From the NCBI RefSeq assembly GCF_019264445.1, contig NZ_JAHVAB010000078.1, positions 1 to 64,000 of the forward strand: DNA of 64,000 bases, given 5' to 3'. This DNA is from Hydrogenophaga sp. GTDB lineage: Bacteria > Pseudomonadota > Gammaproteobacteria > Burkholderiales > Burkholderiaceae_C. Below, piece by piece: positions 1-13,405 of the stretch. A model generated the notes under the pieces. It was not told where the DNA came from, did not search any database, and saw nothing but the letters and a program-made list of their open reading frames with translations. Positions within the stretch are counted from its first letter, which is position 1. Each line of letters begins with the position of its first letter. Both the position numbers and the translations under genes were made by a program.

Positions 1-28
1 GCGCACCGCGTCCGCGAGCCGCCCATCG

Positions 29-3000
29 TCAAGCCGGCGATGCCTCTGATGCCCCCGGACTCACAGGCTTGCGACCAAGCAGTCTCCCCAACCAGTTCGA
101 CACATCGTCCACCAGCGTGAACACCGCGGGAATCACCAGCAGGCTCAGGAAGGTGGAAGTGATCAGGCCGCCGATCACCGCCACCGCCATCGGGGACCGG
201 AAGCTCGCATCGGCCGCGCCCCAGCCGATCGCAATCGGCAGCATGCCCGCGCCCATGGCAATCGTGGTCATCACGATCGGGCGGGCGCGCTTGTGGCAAG
301 CGTCCAGGATCGCGTCAAGCCGGTTCATGCCGTGCTCGCGCCGCGCCTCGATGGCGTACTCCACCAGCAGGATCGAGTTCTTCGTGGCCACGCCCATGAG
401 CATGATCAGGCCGATCAGCGACGGCATCGAGAAGCTCTTGTTCGCCAGCAGCAGCGCCACGAACGCGCCGCCCAGCGAGAGCGGCAACGCCGCCAGGATG
501 GTGACGGGGTGCAGGAACGCCTTGAACAACAACACCAGCACGATGTAGATGCAGAGCACGCCGGTCAGCATGGCCAGGCCGAAGCTGGCAAACAGCTCGC
601 CCTGCACCTCGGCGTCCCCGATCTCCAGCACGGACACGCCCGGCGGCAGGTTGCGCAGGCTGGGCAGCTTGTCCACCGCGGCCTTCATGTCGCCCAGCGC
701 GATGCCGGCAAGCTCCACCTCGAAGTTGATGTTGCGTGCGCGGTCGTAGCGGTCGATCACGGCGGGGCCGCCGCCAAAGCTGAGCGTGGCCACCTGCCCC
801 AGCATCACTGGGCCTTTGCTGCCCGGCACCGCCAAGCGCTCCAGCAGGCCCAGGTCGTGGCGGCCGGTGCCGTCGAGCTTGACGACGATGGGAATTTGCC
901 GCTGCGGCAGGTTCATCTTGGGCAAGGCGTTGTCGTAGTCGCCCACCGTGGCGATGCGTAGGGTTTCGGCAATCGCGCTGCTGGTCACGCCCATGTCGGC
1001 GGCGCGGGCCAGGTCGGGTGTGACGATGATTTCCGTGCGCACCAGCGCGGCGGTGGACTGGATGCTGCCCACGCCCGAGATGGTGCGCAGGTCGCGCTCG
1101 ACCGCCGTGGCCGCCGTCTGCATCGACACCGCGTCCGTGCCGGTGAGCGTCAGGATGTACTTTTCGCCCGAACCGCCCAGGCCCACTTTGCTGCGCACGC
1201 CGGGCAGGTTGGACATGGCCTCACGCAGCTGGTTTTCGATCACCTGCTTGCGCGGGCGGGTGCCACGCGCATCGAGCTGGATGGTGAGTGCGGCCTTGCG
1301 CGACTCGGCCGCACCCTGGGGTGCAAACGGGTCGGTACCGGCCGAGCCCGAGCCGATGGTGGTGTAGACCGATTTCACGTGCGGCACGGCAGCCACCAGC
1401 ACGCGCGCGCGCTCGGCGGTGGCCACCGTCTGCTCCAGCGTGGCGCCCGGTGGCAGCTCCAGGTACACCTGCGTTTGCGAGTTGTCGTCCGGCGGAATGA
1501 AGCCCTGCGGCAGCAGCGGAATCAGCATGATCGAACCGACGAAGAATGCACCCGCGCCGATCATGGTGACCCAGCGGTGGCGGATGCACCACGCGGCCCA
1601 GCCCTGGTAAGTGTTGAGCCAGCCGGGTTCGTCCTGGTTGCTCATCCAGCGCCAGATGGCGGCGGTGGCGCGGTTGCGGCGCGCCCAGCCAGGCGCTTCC
1701 TTGGCGGTCACCACCGGCTTGAGCAGGTAGGCCGCCATCATGGGCGTGAGCGCGCGCGCCACGACCAGCGAGGCAAACACCGCAAACGACGCCGTCCAGC
1801 CGAACTGCTTGAAGAACTTGCCCGGAATGCCGCTCATGAAAGCCGTGGGCAGAAACACCGCGATCAGCGTGAAGGTGGTGGCGATCACCGCCAGGCCAAT
1901 TTCGTCGGCCGCTTCCATGGACGCCTGGTAGGGCGTTTTGCCCATGCGCATGTGGCGCACGATGTTTTCCACCTCCACGATGGCGTCGTCCACCAGGATG
2001 CCGATCACCAGCGAGAGCGCCAGCAGCGTCACCACGTTGATGGTGAACCCCATGTAGTGCATGCCGATGAACGCGGGAATGGCCGACAGCGGCAGCGCCA
2101 CCGCAGAGACGACGGTGGCACGGAAGTCGCGCAGGAACAGCCACACCACCAGCACGGCCAGGATGGCGCCCTCGTACAGCAGTTTCATCGAGCCGTCGAA
2201 TTCGTCCTTGACCGGCGTGACAAAGTCAAACGACTCGGTGATGCGCAGGTCCGGGCGCGCTTCCTGCAGCGCCTTGAGCTTGGCGCGCACCCCGTCGCCC
2301 ACCTCGATCTCGCTCGCGCCGCGGCTGCGCGCCACCTCGAAACCCACCACCGGCTTGCCGTCCAGAAAGGCCGCCGCCGTGGGCTCGGCCACGGTGTCCT
2401 TGATCTCGGCGATCTGGTCCAGCCGCACACGGCGGCCATCGCTCAGCGAGAGCTCCAGGCGCGAGATCGCTTCGGCCGACTGCAGCGAAGACAAGGTGCG
2501 CAAAGGCTGCTGGCTGCCGCCCAGGTCCACACGCCCGCCCGCGCTTTCGATCTGCACCCGCGCGAGCTGGCGCGAGATGTCGGACGCAGTGGTGTTCAGC
2601 GCCTGCAGCTTGAGCGGGTCCAGCAGCACCTGCACCTCGCGGTCCACGCCGCCCACACGGTTGATCGCACCCACACCACGCACCGACAGCAGCAGCTTGG
2701 CCACGTCGTTGTCCACAAACCAGGAGAGCGCCTCGGCGTCCATCTTGTCGGATGCCACCGTGTAGGCCAGCACCGCACCGCCGGCCAGTTCCACCTTGTT
2801 GACGATGGGTTCGCGCAGATCGGTCGGCAGGTCTCCCCGCACCTTGGCCACCGCAGAGCGCACGTCGTCCAGCGCCTCCTGCGTGCTCTTCTCGATGATG
2901 AACTCGGCGGTGATGGACACCGTGCCGTCCTGCACCTTGGTGTAGATGTGCTTCAAGCCCTGCAGCGACGCGAGGCTGTTTTCGATGATGCGGGCGACAT

Positions 3001-3184
3001 CGTTCTCGAGCTGGTTGGGCGAGGCGCCCGGCAGCGAGGCCAGCACGGTGATGTTGGGCACGTCCAGATCGGGGAAGTTCTGCACCTTCATCTGCTTGAA
3101 GGAAAACAGGCCCGCGAGCGTGAGCATGACGAACAGCATCGCCGCCGGAATCGGGTTCTTGATGGACCAGGCGGACACGTTCAT
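29..3184 (-). CDS. RND-family efflux pump, inner-membrane permease (HAE1/AcrB type)
   Basis: Proton-driven inner-membrane pump that exports drugs or other hydrophobic compounds as part of a tripartite complex. The 1051-residue length is normal for the family. A first membrane helix (about residues 10-30) is followed by a long periplasmic porter domain, then a block of helices beginning near residue 335. The fourth-helix motif GILVDDAIVEVEN (about 395-407) contains the paired aspartates D399/D400 that relay protons in AcrB-type pumps. The second half repeats the layout, as expected from the internal duplication of RND proteins. It is the last gene of a minus-strand operon and starts 11 nt after the adaptor gene ends. 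The substrate cannot be told from sequence. The gene is complete, with its stop at the window edge. Confidence 0.95.
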   Translation of the reverse strand: MNVSAWSIKNPIPAAMLFVMLTLAGLFSFKQMKVQNFPDLDVPNITVLASLPGASPNQLENDVARIIENSLASLQGLKHIYTKVQDGTVSITAEFIIEKSTQEALDDVRSAVAKVRGDLPTDLREPIVNKVELAGGAVLAYTVASDKMDAEALSWFVDNDVAKLLLSVRGVGAINRVGGVDREVQVLLDPLKLQALNTTASDISRQLARVQIESAGGRVDLGGSQQPLRTLSSLQSAEAISRLELSLSDGRRVRLDQIAEIKDTVAEPTAAAFLDGKPVVGFEVARSRGASEIEVGDGVRAKLKALQEARPDLRITESFDFVTPVKDEFDGSMKLLYEGAILAVLVVWLFLRDFRATVVSAVALPLSAIPAFIGMHYMGFTINVVTLLALSLVIGILVDDAIVEVENIVRHMRMGKTPYQASMEAADEIGLAVIATTFTLIAVFLPTAFMSGIPGKFFKQFGWTASFAVFASLVVARALTPMMAAYLLKPVVTAKEAPGWARRNRATAAIWRWMSNQDEPGWLNTYQGWAAWCIRHRWVTMIGAGAFFVGSIMLIPLLPQGFIPPDDNSQTQVYLELPPGATLEQTVATAERARVLVAAVPHVKSVYTTIGSGSAGTDPFAPQGAAESRKAALTIQLDARGTRPRKQVIENQLREAMSNLPGVRSKVGLGGSGEKYILTLTGTDAVSMQTAATAVERDLRTISGVGSIQSTAALVRTEIIVTPDLARAADMGVTSSAIAETLRIATVGDYDNALPKMNLPQRQIPIVVKLDGTGRHDLGLLERLAVPGSKGPVMLGQVATLSFGGGPAVIDRYDRARNINFEVELAGIALGDMKAAVDKLPSLRNLPPGVSVLEIGDAEVQGELFASFGLAMLTGVLCIYIVLVLLFKAFLHPVTILAALPLSLGGAFVALLLANKSFSMPSLIGLIMLMGVATKNSILLVEYAIEARREHGMNRLDAILDACHKRARPIVMTTIAMGAGMLPIAIGWGAADASFRSPMAVAVIGGLITSTFLSLLVIPAVFTLVDDVSNWLGRLLGRKPVSPGASEASPA

Positions 3185-3194
3185 GGTGCGGTCC

Positions 3195-4313
3195 TCACTG
3201 CACGACCTTGACCAGGTCGGCTTCGTTCAGGAAGCCCGCGCCTTCGACCGCCACGGCGTCTTCCGCCTGCACACCTTCCAGCACCTCGACACGCTCGCCC
3301 ACGCGCCGCCCGGTCTGCACCTTGCGCTGGTTGGCCTTGTTCTGGGCGTCGATCACGAACACGTAGTTGCTGCCGTCGCGCACGACAACCGACTGGCTGG
3401 CCACCGTGAGCGCGTCGCTCTGGCCCAGTTCGAAACTGCCTTTGGCGAACGTGCCGGCCTTGAGCTCGGCATGTCGCGGCAGATCGACGAACACCAGAAT
3501 GTTGCGCGTCTGCGGATCGGCGGCGGGGGCAACCGCGCGCACCTGGCCCGCAATCTCCAGCCCGGTGGCCGCCGTCACCAGCACCTTCTGGCCGATGCGC
3601 ACGCGGCCCACCTCGCTGGGCGTGACTTCGCCGCGCCACTCCATGCGGCTCTGGCGCACCAGGCGAAAGAGCTCCTGCCCGGCACCGACCACCGCGCCCA
3701 CGGTGGCGCTGCGGGCCGAGATCACACCGTCATCCGGCGCCAGCACTCGCGTGTTGCCCAGCCGCACCTCGGTCGCACCGAAGGCGGCCTTGGCGGCTTC
3801 AAACTGTGCGCGCGCCACCTTTTCCTGCGTGAGGTACTGCGCCACCTGCGAGCGCGACAAAGCGCCCGTGTCCTGGATGGAGCGCGCACGATCGGCATCG
3901 GCCTTGGCATTCTCGAAGCTCGCCTCGGCCTGCATCAGGCTGGCCTGGCTCTGCAGGCTCTCGGCCTTGGTGGTTTCGCTGGCGAACACGGCCAGCACCT
4001 GGCCCTTGCGCACCACATCGCCCACGTTCACGTTCACCGAAGCCAGCCGCAAGCCATTCACTTCGGCACCCACGCTGGCTTCCTGCCAGGCGGTGATGTT
4101 GCCGTTGGCCTGCAGGCGAATCGGCAGGCTGCTGCGCGCCGGCTTGGCCACCGTGACGGTGAGCGAAGGCTTTGGCCCGGCCTGGGCGCCAGCGGCAGGC
4201 GCGGGCTCGGCAGGCTTCTTGATGAAGACCCAGAACACCACCAGCAGCACCAGGGCCAGGGCGATGGCCAGCCAGAGCCAGCGTTTGCGCGATGGAGGAG
4301 AAACAGCGTTCAT
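3195..4313 (-). CDS. RND efflux periplasmic adaptor (membrane fusion protein)
   Basis: Periplasmic adaptor that joins the RND pump to the outer-membrane channel. The 372-residue protein has an N-terminal hydrophobic anchor (about residues 12-32) preceded by Arg/Lys, a proline/alanine-rich linker, then the barrel-sandwich/hairpin/beta-barrel order of HlyD/AcrA-type proteins. The central part (about 110-170) is Ala/Gln/Glu-rich and helical, fitting the coiled-coil hairpin. Its ATG overlaps the stop of the upstream channel gene (ATGA), so translation is probably coupled. No Cys lipobox is visible, so it is probably anchored by the helix rather than by lipid. Confidence 0.93.
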   Translation of the reverse strand: MNAVSPPSRKRWLWLAIALALVLLVVFWVFIKKPAEPAPAAGAQAGPKPSLTVTVAKPARSSLPIRLQANGNITAWQEASVGAEVNGLRLASVNVNVGDVVRKGQVLAVFASETTKAESLQSQASLMQAEASFENAKADADRARSIQDTGALSRSQVAQYLTQEKVARAQFEAAKAAFGATEVRLGNTRVLAPDDGVISARSATVGAVVGAGQELFRLVRQSRMEWRGEVTPSEVGRVRIGQKVLVTAATGLEIAGQVRAVAPAADPQTRNILVFVDLPRHAELKAGTFAKGSFELGQSDALTVASQSVVVRDGSNYVFVIDAQNKANQRKVQTGRRVGERVEVLEGVQAEDAVAVEGAGFLNEADLVKVVQ

Positions 4314-5740
4314 GATGGGTCTTTGAGAGCGTCGGGGTTGTTCACGGGATCGAAGCCGCCGCCCAGGGCGACGTAGAGCTGGATCCAGGCGTTGATGCGT
4401 TCCTGCTGCAGCGCCACGGCACTGCTGTCGGCGTTGAGCTTCAGGCGGCGCGCCTCTTCGAGTTCGTTCAGGCTGGCCAGGCCCACGCGGTACCGCGCTT
4501 CGGTGGCCTGAAAGGATTGGCCATAGCCGGCCACCGCGGTGTCGGTCGACGCCACACGCTCGCGCAGGCTGGACAGCGAAACCAGCGCCTGCTCGACCTC
4601 GGCCACCGCCTGGCGCACCGCGCCCGCGTAGGCCACTTTGGCGGCCTCGTAGCGCGCCTCGGCGCTGTCGGTCTGCGCACGCAGCACCGAGCGGCCCACC
4701 AGCGGAAAGCTCAGCGAAATCGGGCCGATCGACCAGGTGTTGAAACTGCCCTCGTTGCCACCGCCCGAAAACCGGTTGCGCAGCACACTGCCCGACAGCG
4801 ACAGGCTGGGCAACAAGGCGGCACGCGCCACGCCCACATCGTCGCTGGCCGCCACCAGCTCGCGCTGCGCGCGGTACACATCGGGCCGCTGGCGGATCAC
4901 CTCGGCGGGCACCGCATTCACCGACAGCAGTTGCTCCATGCGGGGCGAGCGCAGCAGCGCCTGCGGGTCGGGCGCACCCGCCAGGCGCTGGCGCACTTCC
5001 GGCTCGGCCAGGGCCGTGAGCGCTGCGAGCGACTTCACCTGCCGCTCACATGCCTCTTCCTGCTGGCGGTAGCGCGCAGCGCCTTCCGCACCGCTGGCAC
5101 GCGCGAGGGCCGCCACGGCCGGAGCCGTGAGGCCGGCGCGTTCGGAAATGACGTTGTTCTCGGCCGTGACCGCGCGCGAATCGCGGTCGCGCGCCGCCAC
5201 GCCGAGCTGTTCGCGGCACAGGCGTTGCCCGAAGTACAGCTGCGCCAGCTCGGATGCCACCAGCACGCGGGCCTCGTGCCAGCCGGCTTGGGCCGCGTCC
5301 TGCCGTGCGAGCGCGCCGCCCTGGCGCGACTCTGCCTCGCCCCAGAGCCCCACCGCCCAAGAGGCCTGCACCCCCGCGCTCAGCGTGGTGCCCAGCGGGA
5401 TGGTCGGGTCCGTGACGCCACGGCTGGCGTTGGCCACCGCGTTCACCTGCGGGCCGTTCTGCGCCCGCGCGCCAAAGTAGGCGGCGCGCGCGGCAAACAC
5501 CTGCGCACGGGCCGATGCCACCGACGGGCTTTGGGCTTGGGCGCGGACAATCCATTCGGTGAGCACAGGGTCTTCGAACTGGCTCCACCATTGCGTGAGC
5601 GCCTGCGCGCTGCCCTGATGGGCCAGCGGTGGCGCGTACCAGCTGGTGGGCACGTCGACCGCCACATCGGTCGGCGGTTTGGTGACGCTGCAGGCGCCGA
5701 GCAAGGCGGCACTGGCCACCACGGCAAGCATTCGCTTCAT
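4310..5740 (-). CDS. RND efflux outer-membrane lipoprotein channel (NodT/OprM family)
   Basis: Outer-membrane TolC-like channel of the efflux complex, first gene of its operon. I chose the internal ATG at 5740 because it begins a clean lipoprotein signal (MKRMLAVVASAALLGAC), with the lipobox cysteine at residue 17. The open frame extends 27 codons upstream without signal-peptide character. The resulting 476 residues match NodT/OprM proteins. The two internally repeated OEP domains are alanine-rich and helical, for example AEARYEAAKVAYAGAVRQAV in the second. No strong Shine-Dalgarno precedes the start. A large imperfect palindrome lies 31-56 nt upstream (separate entry) and may control the operon. 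Confidence 0.93.
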   Translation of the reverse strand: MKRMLAVVASAALLGACSVTKPPTDVAVDVPTSWYAPPLAHQGSAQALTQWWSQFEDPVLTEWIVRAQAQSPSVASARAQVFAARAAYFGARAQNGPQVNAVANASRGVTDPTIPLGTTLSAGVQASWAVGLWGEAESRQGGALARQDAAQAGWHEARVLVASELAQLYFGQRLCREQLGVAARDRDSRAVTAENNVISERAGLTAPAVAALARASGAEGAARYRQQEEACERQVKSLAALTALAEPEVRQRLAGAPDPQALLRSPRMEQLLSVNAVPAEVIRQRPDVYRAQRELVAASDDVGVARAALLPSLSLSGSVLRNRFSGGGNEGSFNTWSIGPISLSFPLVGRSVLRAQTDSAEARYEAAKVAYAGAVRQAVAEVEQALVSLSSLRERVASTDTAVAGYGQSFQATEARYRVGLASLNELEEARRLKLNADSSAVALQQERINAWIQLYVALGGGFDPVNNPDALKDPS

Positions 5741-5770
5741 GGAGAGGGGGTCCCTGTTCGGTTGTGATCC

Positions 5771-5796
5771 GGGGAACGACTCTAGTCGATTTCCCC
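5771..5796. promoter_or_regulatory. Imperfect palindrome upstream of the efflux operon (candidate operator)
   Basis: A 26-nt inverted repeat with arms GGGGAACGAC and GTCGATTTCCCC around TCTA, with a two-base bulge. It contains the perfect inner palindrome GACTCTAGTC. It lies 31 nt upstream of the outer-membrane channel start codon. A short direct repeat, ATTGAAA twice at 11-bp spacing on the minus strand, lies just upstream of it. Efflux operons are often controlled by TetR, MarR or MerR proteins binding such sites, but no regulator gene is visible next to it. Binding is inferred only. Confidence 0.4.
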
Positions 5797-5872
5797 AGGC
5801 GAACATTTCAATAGGTTTCAATGCCGCGGCGGTTTGTATCGGCCTTGCGCGCGCACCGCTGGCGGTGGGTTT

Positions 5873-9626
<3,754 letters not shown>

Positions 9627-9645
9627 GTTGCGGTGCGGGTTGCGG

Positions 9646-12600
9646 TCAGGTGGGTTCGAGCATGCCGGCGGCCGACTCCATGTCGACCGCGACGATGCGG
9701 GAGACGCCTTGCTCCTGCATGGTCACGCCGATCAGTTGTTCGGCCATTTCCATGGCGATCTTGTTGTGGCTGATGAAGAGAAACTGCGTGCCCTGCTTGC
9801 TCATGCTGGTCACCAGCTTGGCGTAGCGCTCGGTGTTGGCGTCGTCCAGCGGCGCGTCCACCTCGTCCAGCAGGCAGAAAGGCGCCGGGTTCAGCTGGAA
9901 GATGGCAAACACCAGCGCGATGGCGGTCAGCGCTTTTTCCCCGCCCGAGAGCAGGTGGATGGTCTGGTTCTTCTTGCCCGGCGGCTGCGCCAGCACCTGC
10001 ACGCCGGCGTCAAGGATCTCTTCGCCGGTCATCACCAGCTTGGCGTTGCCGCCGCCAAACAGCTCGGGGAACATGCGGCCAAAGTGGCCGTTGACGGTCT
10101 CGAAGGTGCTGCCCAGCAGGTCGCGCGTTTCATTGTCGATCTTGCGGATCGCGTCTTCGAGCGTGTTCATGGCCTCGATCAGGTCGGCCGACTGGGCGTC
10201 CAGGAAGGTCTTGCGCTCGCGTGCGGCCGTGAGCTCGTCCAGCGCAGCCAGGTTCACGGCGCCGAGCGACTGGATTTCACGGTGCAGGCGGTCGATTTCG
10301 CCCTGAAGCCCGCTCAGGCGCACATGGCCCTCGGTGATGCTCTGGGCCACGGCGGCCAGATCGGCCTGCGCTTCGTCGAGCAACTGGCTGTACTGCTCCA
10401 CGCCCAGGCGGGCAGCCTGCTCCTTGAGCTGGAAGTCGGTGATGCGGTTGCGCAGCGGTTCGAGTTCGCGCTCCAGCTGCAGGCGGCGCTCGTCGCTGGC
10501 GCGCAGCCGGGCGGTGAGTTCGTCGTACTGGCTGCGCAACGCACCCAGCGCCTGCTCGCGTTCGAGCTTCATGGCCAGCGCATTCTGCAGGCCCGCCTGC
10601 GCGGCCGCGTCGTTGAGGCGGCCGAGCTCGTCGCTGGCTCGCTGCAGCTCGTCGGCCAGCGATTTTTCCTGGGTGGCTGCAGTTTCCATGGCGCGTTGCA
10701 GCTCGCTCTGGCGGGCCTGCAAGCTGCGCAGGGCGAACACCGCCTCTTGCGCCGTGCGCTCCAGCGAGCGCTGCTGCTCGCGCGCCTGGTTCAGCGCACG
10801 CTCGGCATCCATCACCTTGTCGTCCAGCTGGGCATGGCGCTCCTGGCTGTCGGCGAGCTGCATGTCCAGCTCTTCAAAGCGCGCTTCGGCCGTCACACGC
10901 CGTTCCTGCAGGTCTTCCAGCTGCGCGTCGACCTCGGCCAGGTCGGCGCTGATCTGCTCGCTGCGCGCGCGCGTCTGCTCGGCCAGCTGGGTCAGGCGCA
11001 GCGCCTCCACCTGCAGCTCGTGCGCCCGGCTGCGCGATTCAGCGGCCTCGCGGCGCGCGCTCACCAAGCGCTGGGAGGCGTCGGTGTAAGCCGCTTCAGC
11101 GCGGATCAGGGCCGAGCGCGCCTGCTCGGCGATCAGCACCTGCCCCTTGAGCTGCTTGTCGATGTTCTCGATTTCCTGCGCCCGCGCGAGCAACCCGGCC
11201 TGCTCGCTGTCCGGCGCGTAGAAGCTCACGCTGTGGGTGGTGACCGCGTGGCCACTTGCCACAAAGATCACCTCGCCCGGCTGCAGTTGCGCGCGCTGGG
11301 CCAGCGCCTCTTCCAGATTCGGTGCGGTTAGGCAGCCGTGCAGCCATTCCGCGAGCAGCGCTTGTTGCGCGGCATCGTTCAGGCGCAGCCACTGCACCAG
11401 CGGCTTGAGCCCTGTCGAGCTGCTGGTGGCCGCGGTTCCGGGGGGCGGGCTGTAGAAAGAGAGCTTGGCCGGCGGCGCGTCGTTGCCGAAGGCGCGCACC
11501 ATGTCGAGGCGGGACACTTCGAGCGCGCTCAGGCGCTCTCGCAGCGCCGCCTCCAGCGCGTTTTCCCACCCGGTTTCGATGTGGATGCGGCTCCAGAGGC
11601 CTTGCAGGCTGTCCAGGCCATGCTTGGCGAGCCAGGGCTTGAGCTTGCCGTCGGTCTTGACCTTGTCCTGGAGCGCCTTGAGCGCTTCCATGCGCGCCGA
11701 CAGGTCGGCCTGCCTGGCCGACTCCTGGTTCACTGCCTGCTGTGCGGCACGGCGCGCCTCGTCCAGCTGGGGCACGCTGTCCTGCAACTCGTGCAGCACG
11801 GCGTCGCTGAGCTCGGCAGCTTCCTGGGCGCTGGCCAGTTGCGTCTGGGCGTTGAGCAGCCGCGCTTCGTCCGGCGCGGCCAGCGCATTGCGGTCGGCGG
11901 TGAGGCGTTCGCGGCGCTGGTTGAGCGCGCGGCTCTGTTCCTCGACGTTGCGCTGCTCGGCGGCCAGCACCTGAATCTGCTGCTGCACCTGCGTCACGCT
12001 GCTGCGCTGCTCGTTGGCGCGGGCCTGGGCGGCGCGCAGCTGGTCTTCAAGGGCCGGCAAGGCGCCCGACTGTTCTTCGCCCTGCGCCGCCAGCACGACC
12101 GACTGTTCCTCGGCCTGCACCATCGATTCGGCCAGCTGCTCCAGTTCGGCGGCGGCGTCCTGGCTGCGCGTGCCCCAGGAGGCCATTTGCTCCTTGAGCT
12201 GCACCAGGCGCTGCTCGACGCGCTGGCGGCCTTCGACCACGAAACGGATCTCGGCCTCCAGCTTGCCCACTTCGGCGCTGGCTTCGTAAAGCTTGCCCTG
12301 CGCCTGGTTGACCTGATCGCCGGCGGCGTAGTGGGCCTGCCGAATGGTCTCCAGCTCCGACTCGATGCGGCGGAGATCGGCCGTGCGCGACTCCAGGTCG
12401 TTCACCGCCTGGGCGGCATCGGTCTTGACCTTGACCTGATCGGACTCGGCTTCGCTGCGCTTCAGAAACCACAGCTGCTGCTGCTTGAGCGTGGCGCTGG
12501 CCTGCAGCGTGTTGTAGTGCGCGGCCACCTCGGCCTGTTTCTCCAGCTTGTCGAGGTTGGCGTTGAGCTCGCGCAGGATGTCTTCGACCCGCGTGAGGTT

Positions 12601-13167
12601 CTCGCGCGTGTCGGCCAGGCGGTGGGCGGTCTCGCGGCGGCGCTCCTTGTACTTGGAGACGCCGGCGGCCTCTTCCAGGAACAGGCGCAGCTCTTCCGGC
12701 TTGCTCTCGATGATCCGGCTGATGGTGCCCTGGCCAATGATGGCGTAGGCACGCGGGCCCAGCCCGGTGCCGAGGAACACGTCCTGCACGTCGCGGCGGC
12801 GCACCGGCTGGTTGTTGATGTAGTAGCTGCTGGTGCCGTCGCGCGTGAGCACGCGCTTGACGGCGATCTCGCCGAACTGGCCCCACTGCCCGCCGGCGCG
12901 GTGGTCGCTGTTGTCAAAGACCAGTTCCACGCTGGAGCGGCTGGCCGGCTTGCGCGTGTTCGTTCCGTTGAAGATGACGTCCTGCATGGATTCGCCACGC
13001 AGTTCAGAGGCTTTGGACTCGCCCAGCACCCAGCGCACCGCGTCCATGATGTTGGACTTGCCGCAGCCATTGGGGCCCACCACCCCCACCAGCTGGCCGG
13101 GCAGCATGAAGTTGGTCGGTTCGGCGAAAGACTTGAAGCCGGAGAGCTTGATCGAGTTGAGACGCAC
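9646..13167 (-). CDS. smc: Chromosome segregation protein SMC
   Basis: ABC-type ATPase that compacts and organises the chromosome as a ring with ScpA and ScpB. I chose the GTG at 13167 because the family N-terminus (VRLNSIKLSGFKSF) begins there; the frame runs 34 codons further upstream but without homology-like sequence. This gives 1173 residues, normal for SMC. Walker A GPNGCGKSN is at residues 31-39. Long heptad-rich coiled coils flank a hinge (about 500-640). The C-terminal head has the signature LLSGGEKALTAIAL and Walker B CLLDEVDAPLDD. No scp genes are nearby. It heads the smc-zipA-ligA-def unit. Confidence 0.97.
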   Translation of the reverse strand: MRLNSIKLSGFKSFAEPTNFMLPGQLVGVVGPNGCGKSNIMDAVRWVLGESKASELRGESMQDVIFNGTNTRKPASRSSVELVFDNSDHRAGGQWGQFGEIAVKRVLTRDGTSSYYINNQPVRRRDVQDVFLGTGLGPRAYAIIGQGTISRIIESKPEELRLFLEEAAGVSKYKERRRETAHRLADTRENLTRVEDILRELNANLDKLEKQAEVAAHYNTLQASATLKQQQLWFLKRSEAESDQVKVKTDAAQAVNDLESRTADLRRIESELETIRQAHYAAGDQVNQAQGKLYEASAEVGKLEAEIRFVVEGRQRVEQRLVQLKEQMASWGTRSQDAAAELEQLAESMVQAEEQSVVLAAQGEEQSGALPALEDQLRAAQARANEQRSSVTQVQQQIQVLAAEQRNVEEQSRALNQRRERLTADRNALAAPDEARLLNAQTQLASAQEAAELSDAVLHELQDSVPQLDEARRAAQQAVNQESARQADLSARMEALKALQDKVKTDGKLKPWLAKHGLDSLQGLWSRIHIETGWENALEAALRERLSALEVSRLDMVRAFGNDAPPAKLSFYSPPPGTAATSSSTGLKPLVQWLRLNDAAQQALLAEWLHGCLTAPNLEEALAQRAQLQPGEVIFVASGHAVTTHSVSFYAPDSEQAGLLARAQEIENIDKQLKGQVLIAEQARSALIRAEAAYTDASQRLVSARREAAESRSRAHELQVEALRLTQLAEQTRARSEQISADLAEVDAQLEDLQERRVTAEARFEELDMQLADSQERHAQLDDKVMDAERALNQAREQQRSLERTAQEAVFALRSLQARQSELQRAMETAATQEKSLADELQRASDELGRLNDAAAQAGLQNALAMKLEREQALGALRSQYDELTARLRASDERRLQLERELEPLRNRITDFQLKEQAARLGVEQYSQLLDEAQADLAAVAQSITEGHVRLSGLQGEIDRLHREIQSLGAVNLAALDELTAARERKTFLDAQSADLIEAMNTLEDAIRKIDNETRDLLGSTFETVNGHFGRMFPELFGGGNAKLVMTGEEILDAGVQVLAQPPGKKNQTIHLLSGGEKALTAIALVFAIFQLNPAPFCLLDEVDAPLDDANTERYAKLVTSMSKQGTQFLFISHNKIAMEMAEQLIGVTMQEQGVSRIVAVDMESAAGMLEPT

Positions 13168-13367
13168 GGCGTTCCGATGACAGTCAATGGGGCGCACCAG
13201 GGCGCAGAAGCGGCCGCAAATGATAACTGCCGGGCCCGCAGCGCCCGGCGTCCACGTGAAGGGGATCACGCGCGGCCCAGAAATTTGTCCACGCGGTCAA
13301 GTCACATCGCGCGGCGGCCGTATTCCCTTGCCAGAATACGCCCGCCATACCGCACAGACTCAAAACT

Positions 13368-13398
13368 TACCAACTGGCCTACTTAGATACCAGTTGGT
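13368..13398. promoter_or_regulatory. Tandem palindromic sites upstream of the MHYT gene (candidate operator)
   Basis: Two copies of TACCARYTGG lie at 13368-13377 and 13388-13397, 20 bp apart start to start (about two helical turns). Each half is nearly palindromic, and together they form a perfect 9-bp inverted repeat (ACCAACTGG at 13369-13377, CCAGTTGGT at 13390-13398) with a 12-bp spacer. The site ends 7 nt before the ATG of the MHYT gene. The layout is typical of a dimeric repressor operator such as a TetR-type site. As RNA it could also form a hairpin masking the ribosome binding site. Confidence 0.5.
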
Positions 13399-13405
13399 TT
13401 ACCCA

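Noticed and set aside
1379-3211. Long plus-strand open frame (about 610 codons) opposite the RND pump gene
   Set aside because: It is antisense to a clear RND protein; the translation is His/Arg/Gln-rich without domains, typical of high-GC shadow frames.
11338-13386. Long plus-strand open frame (about 680 codons) opposite smc
   Set aside because: Antisense to a full SMC coding region with intact motifs; the translation lacks any recognisable pattern.
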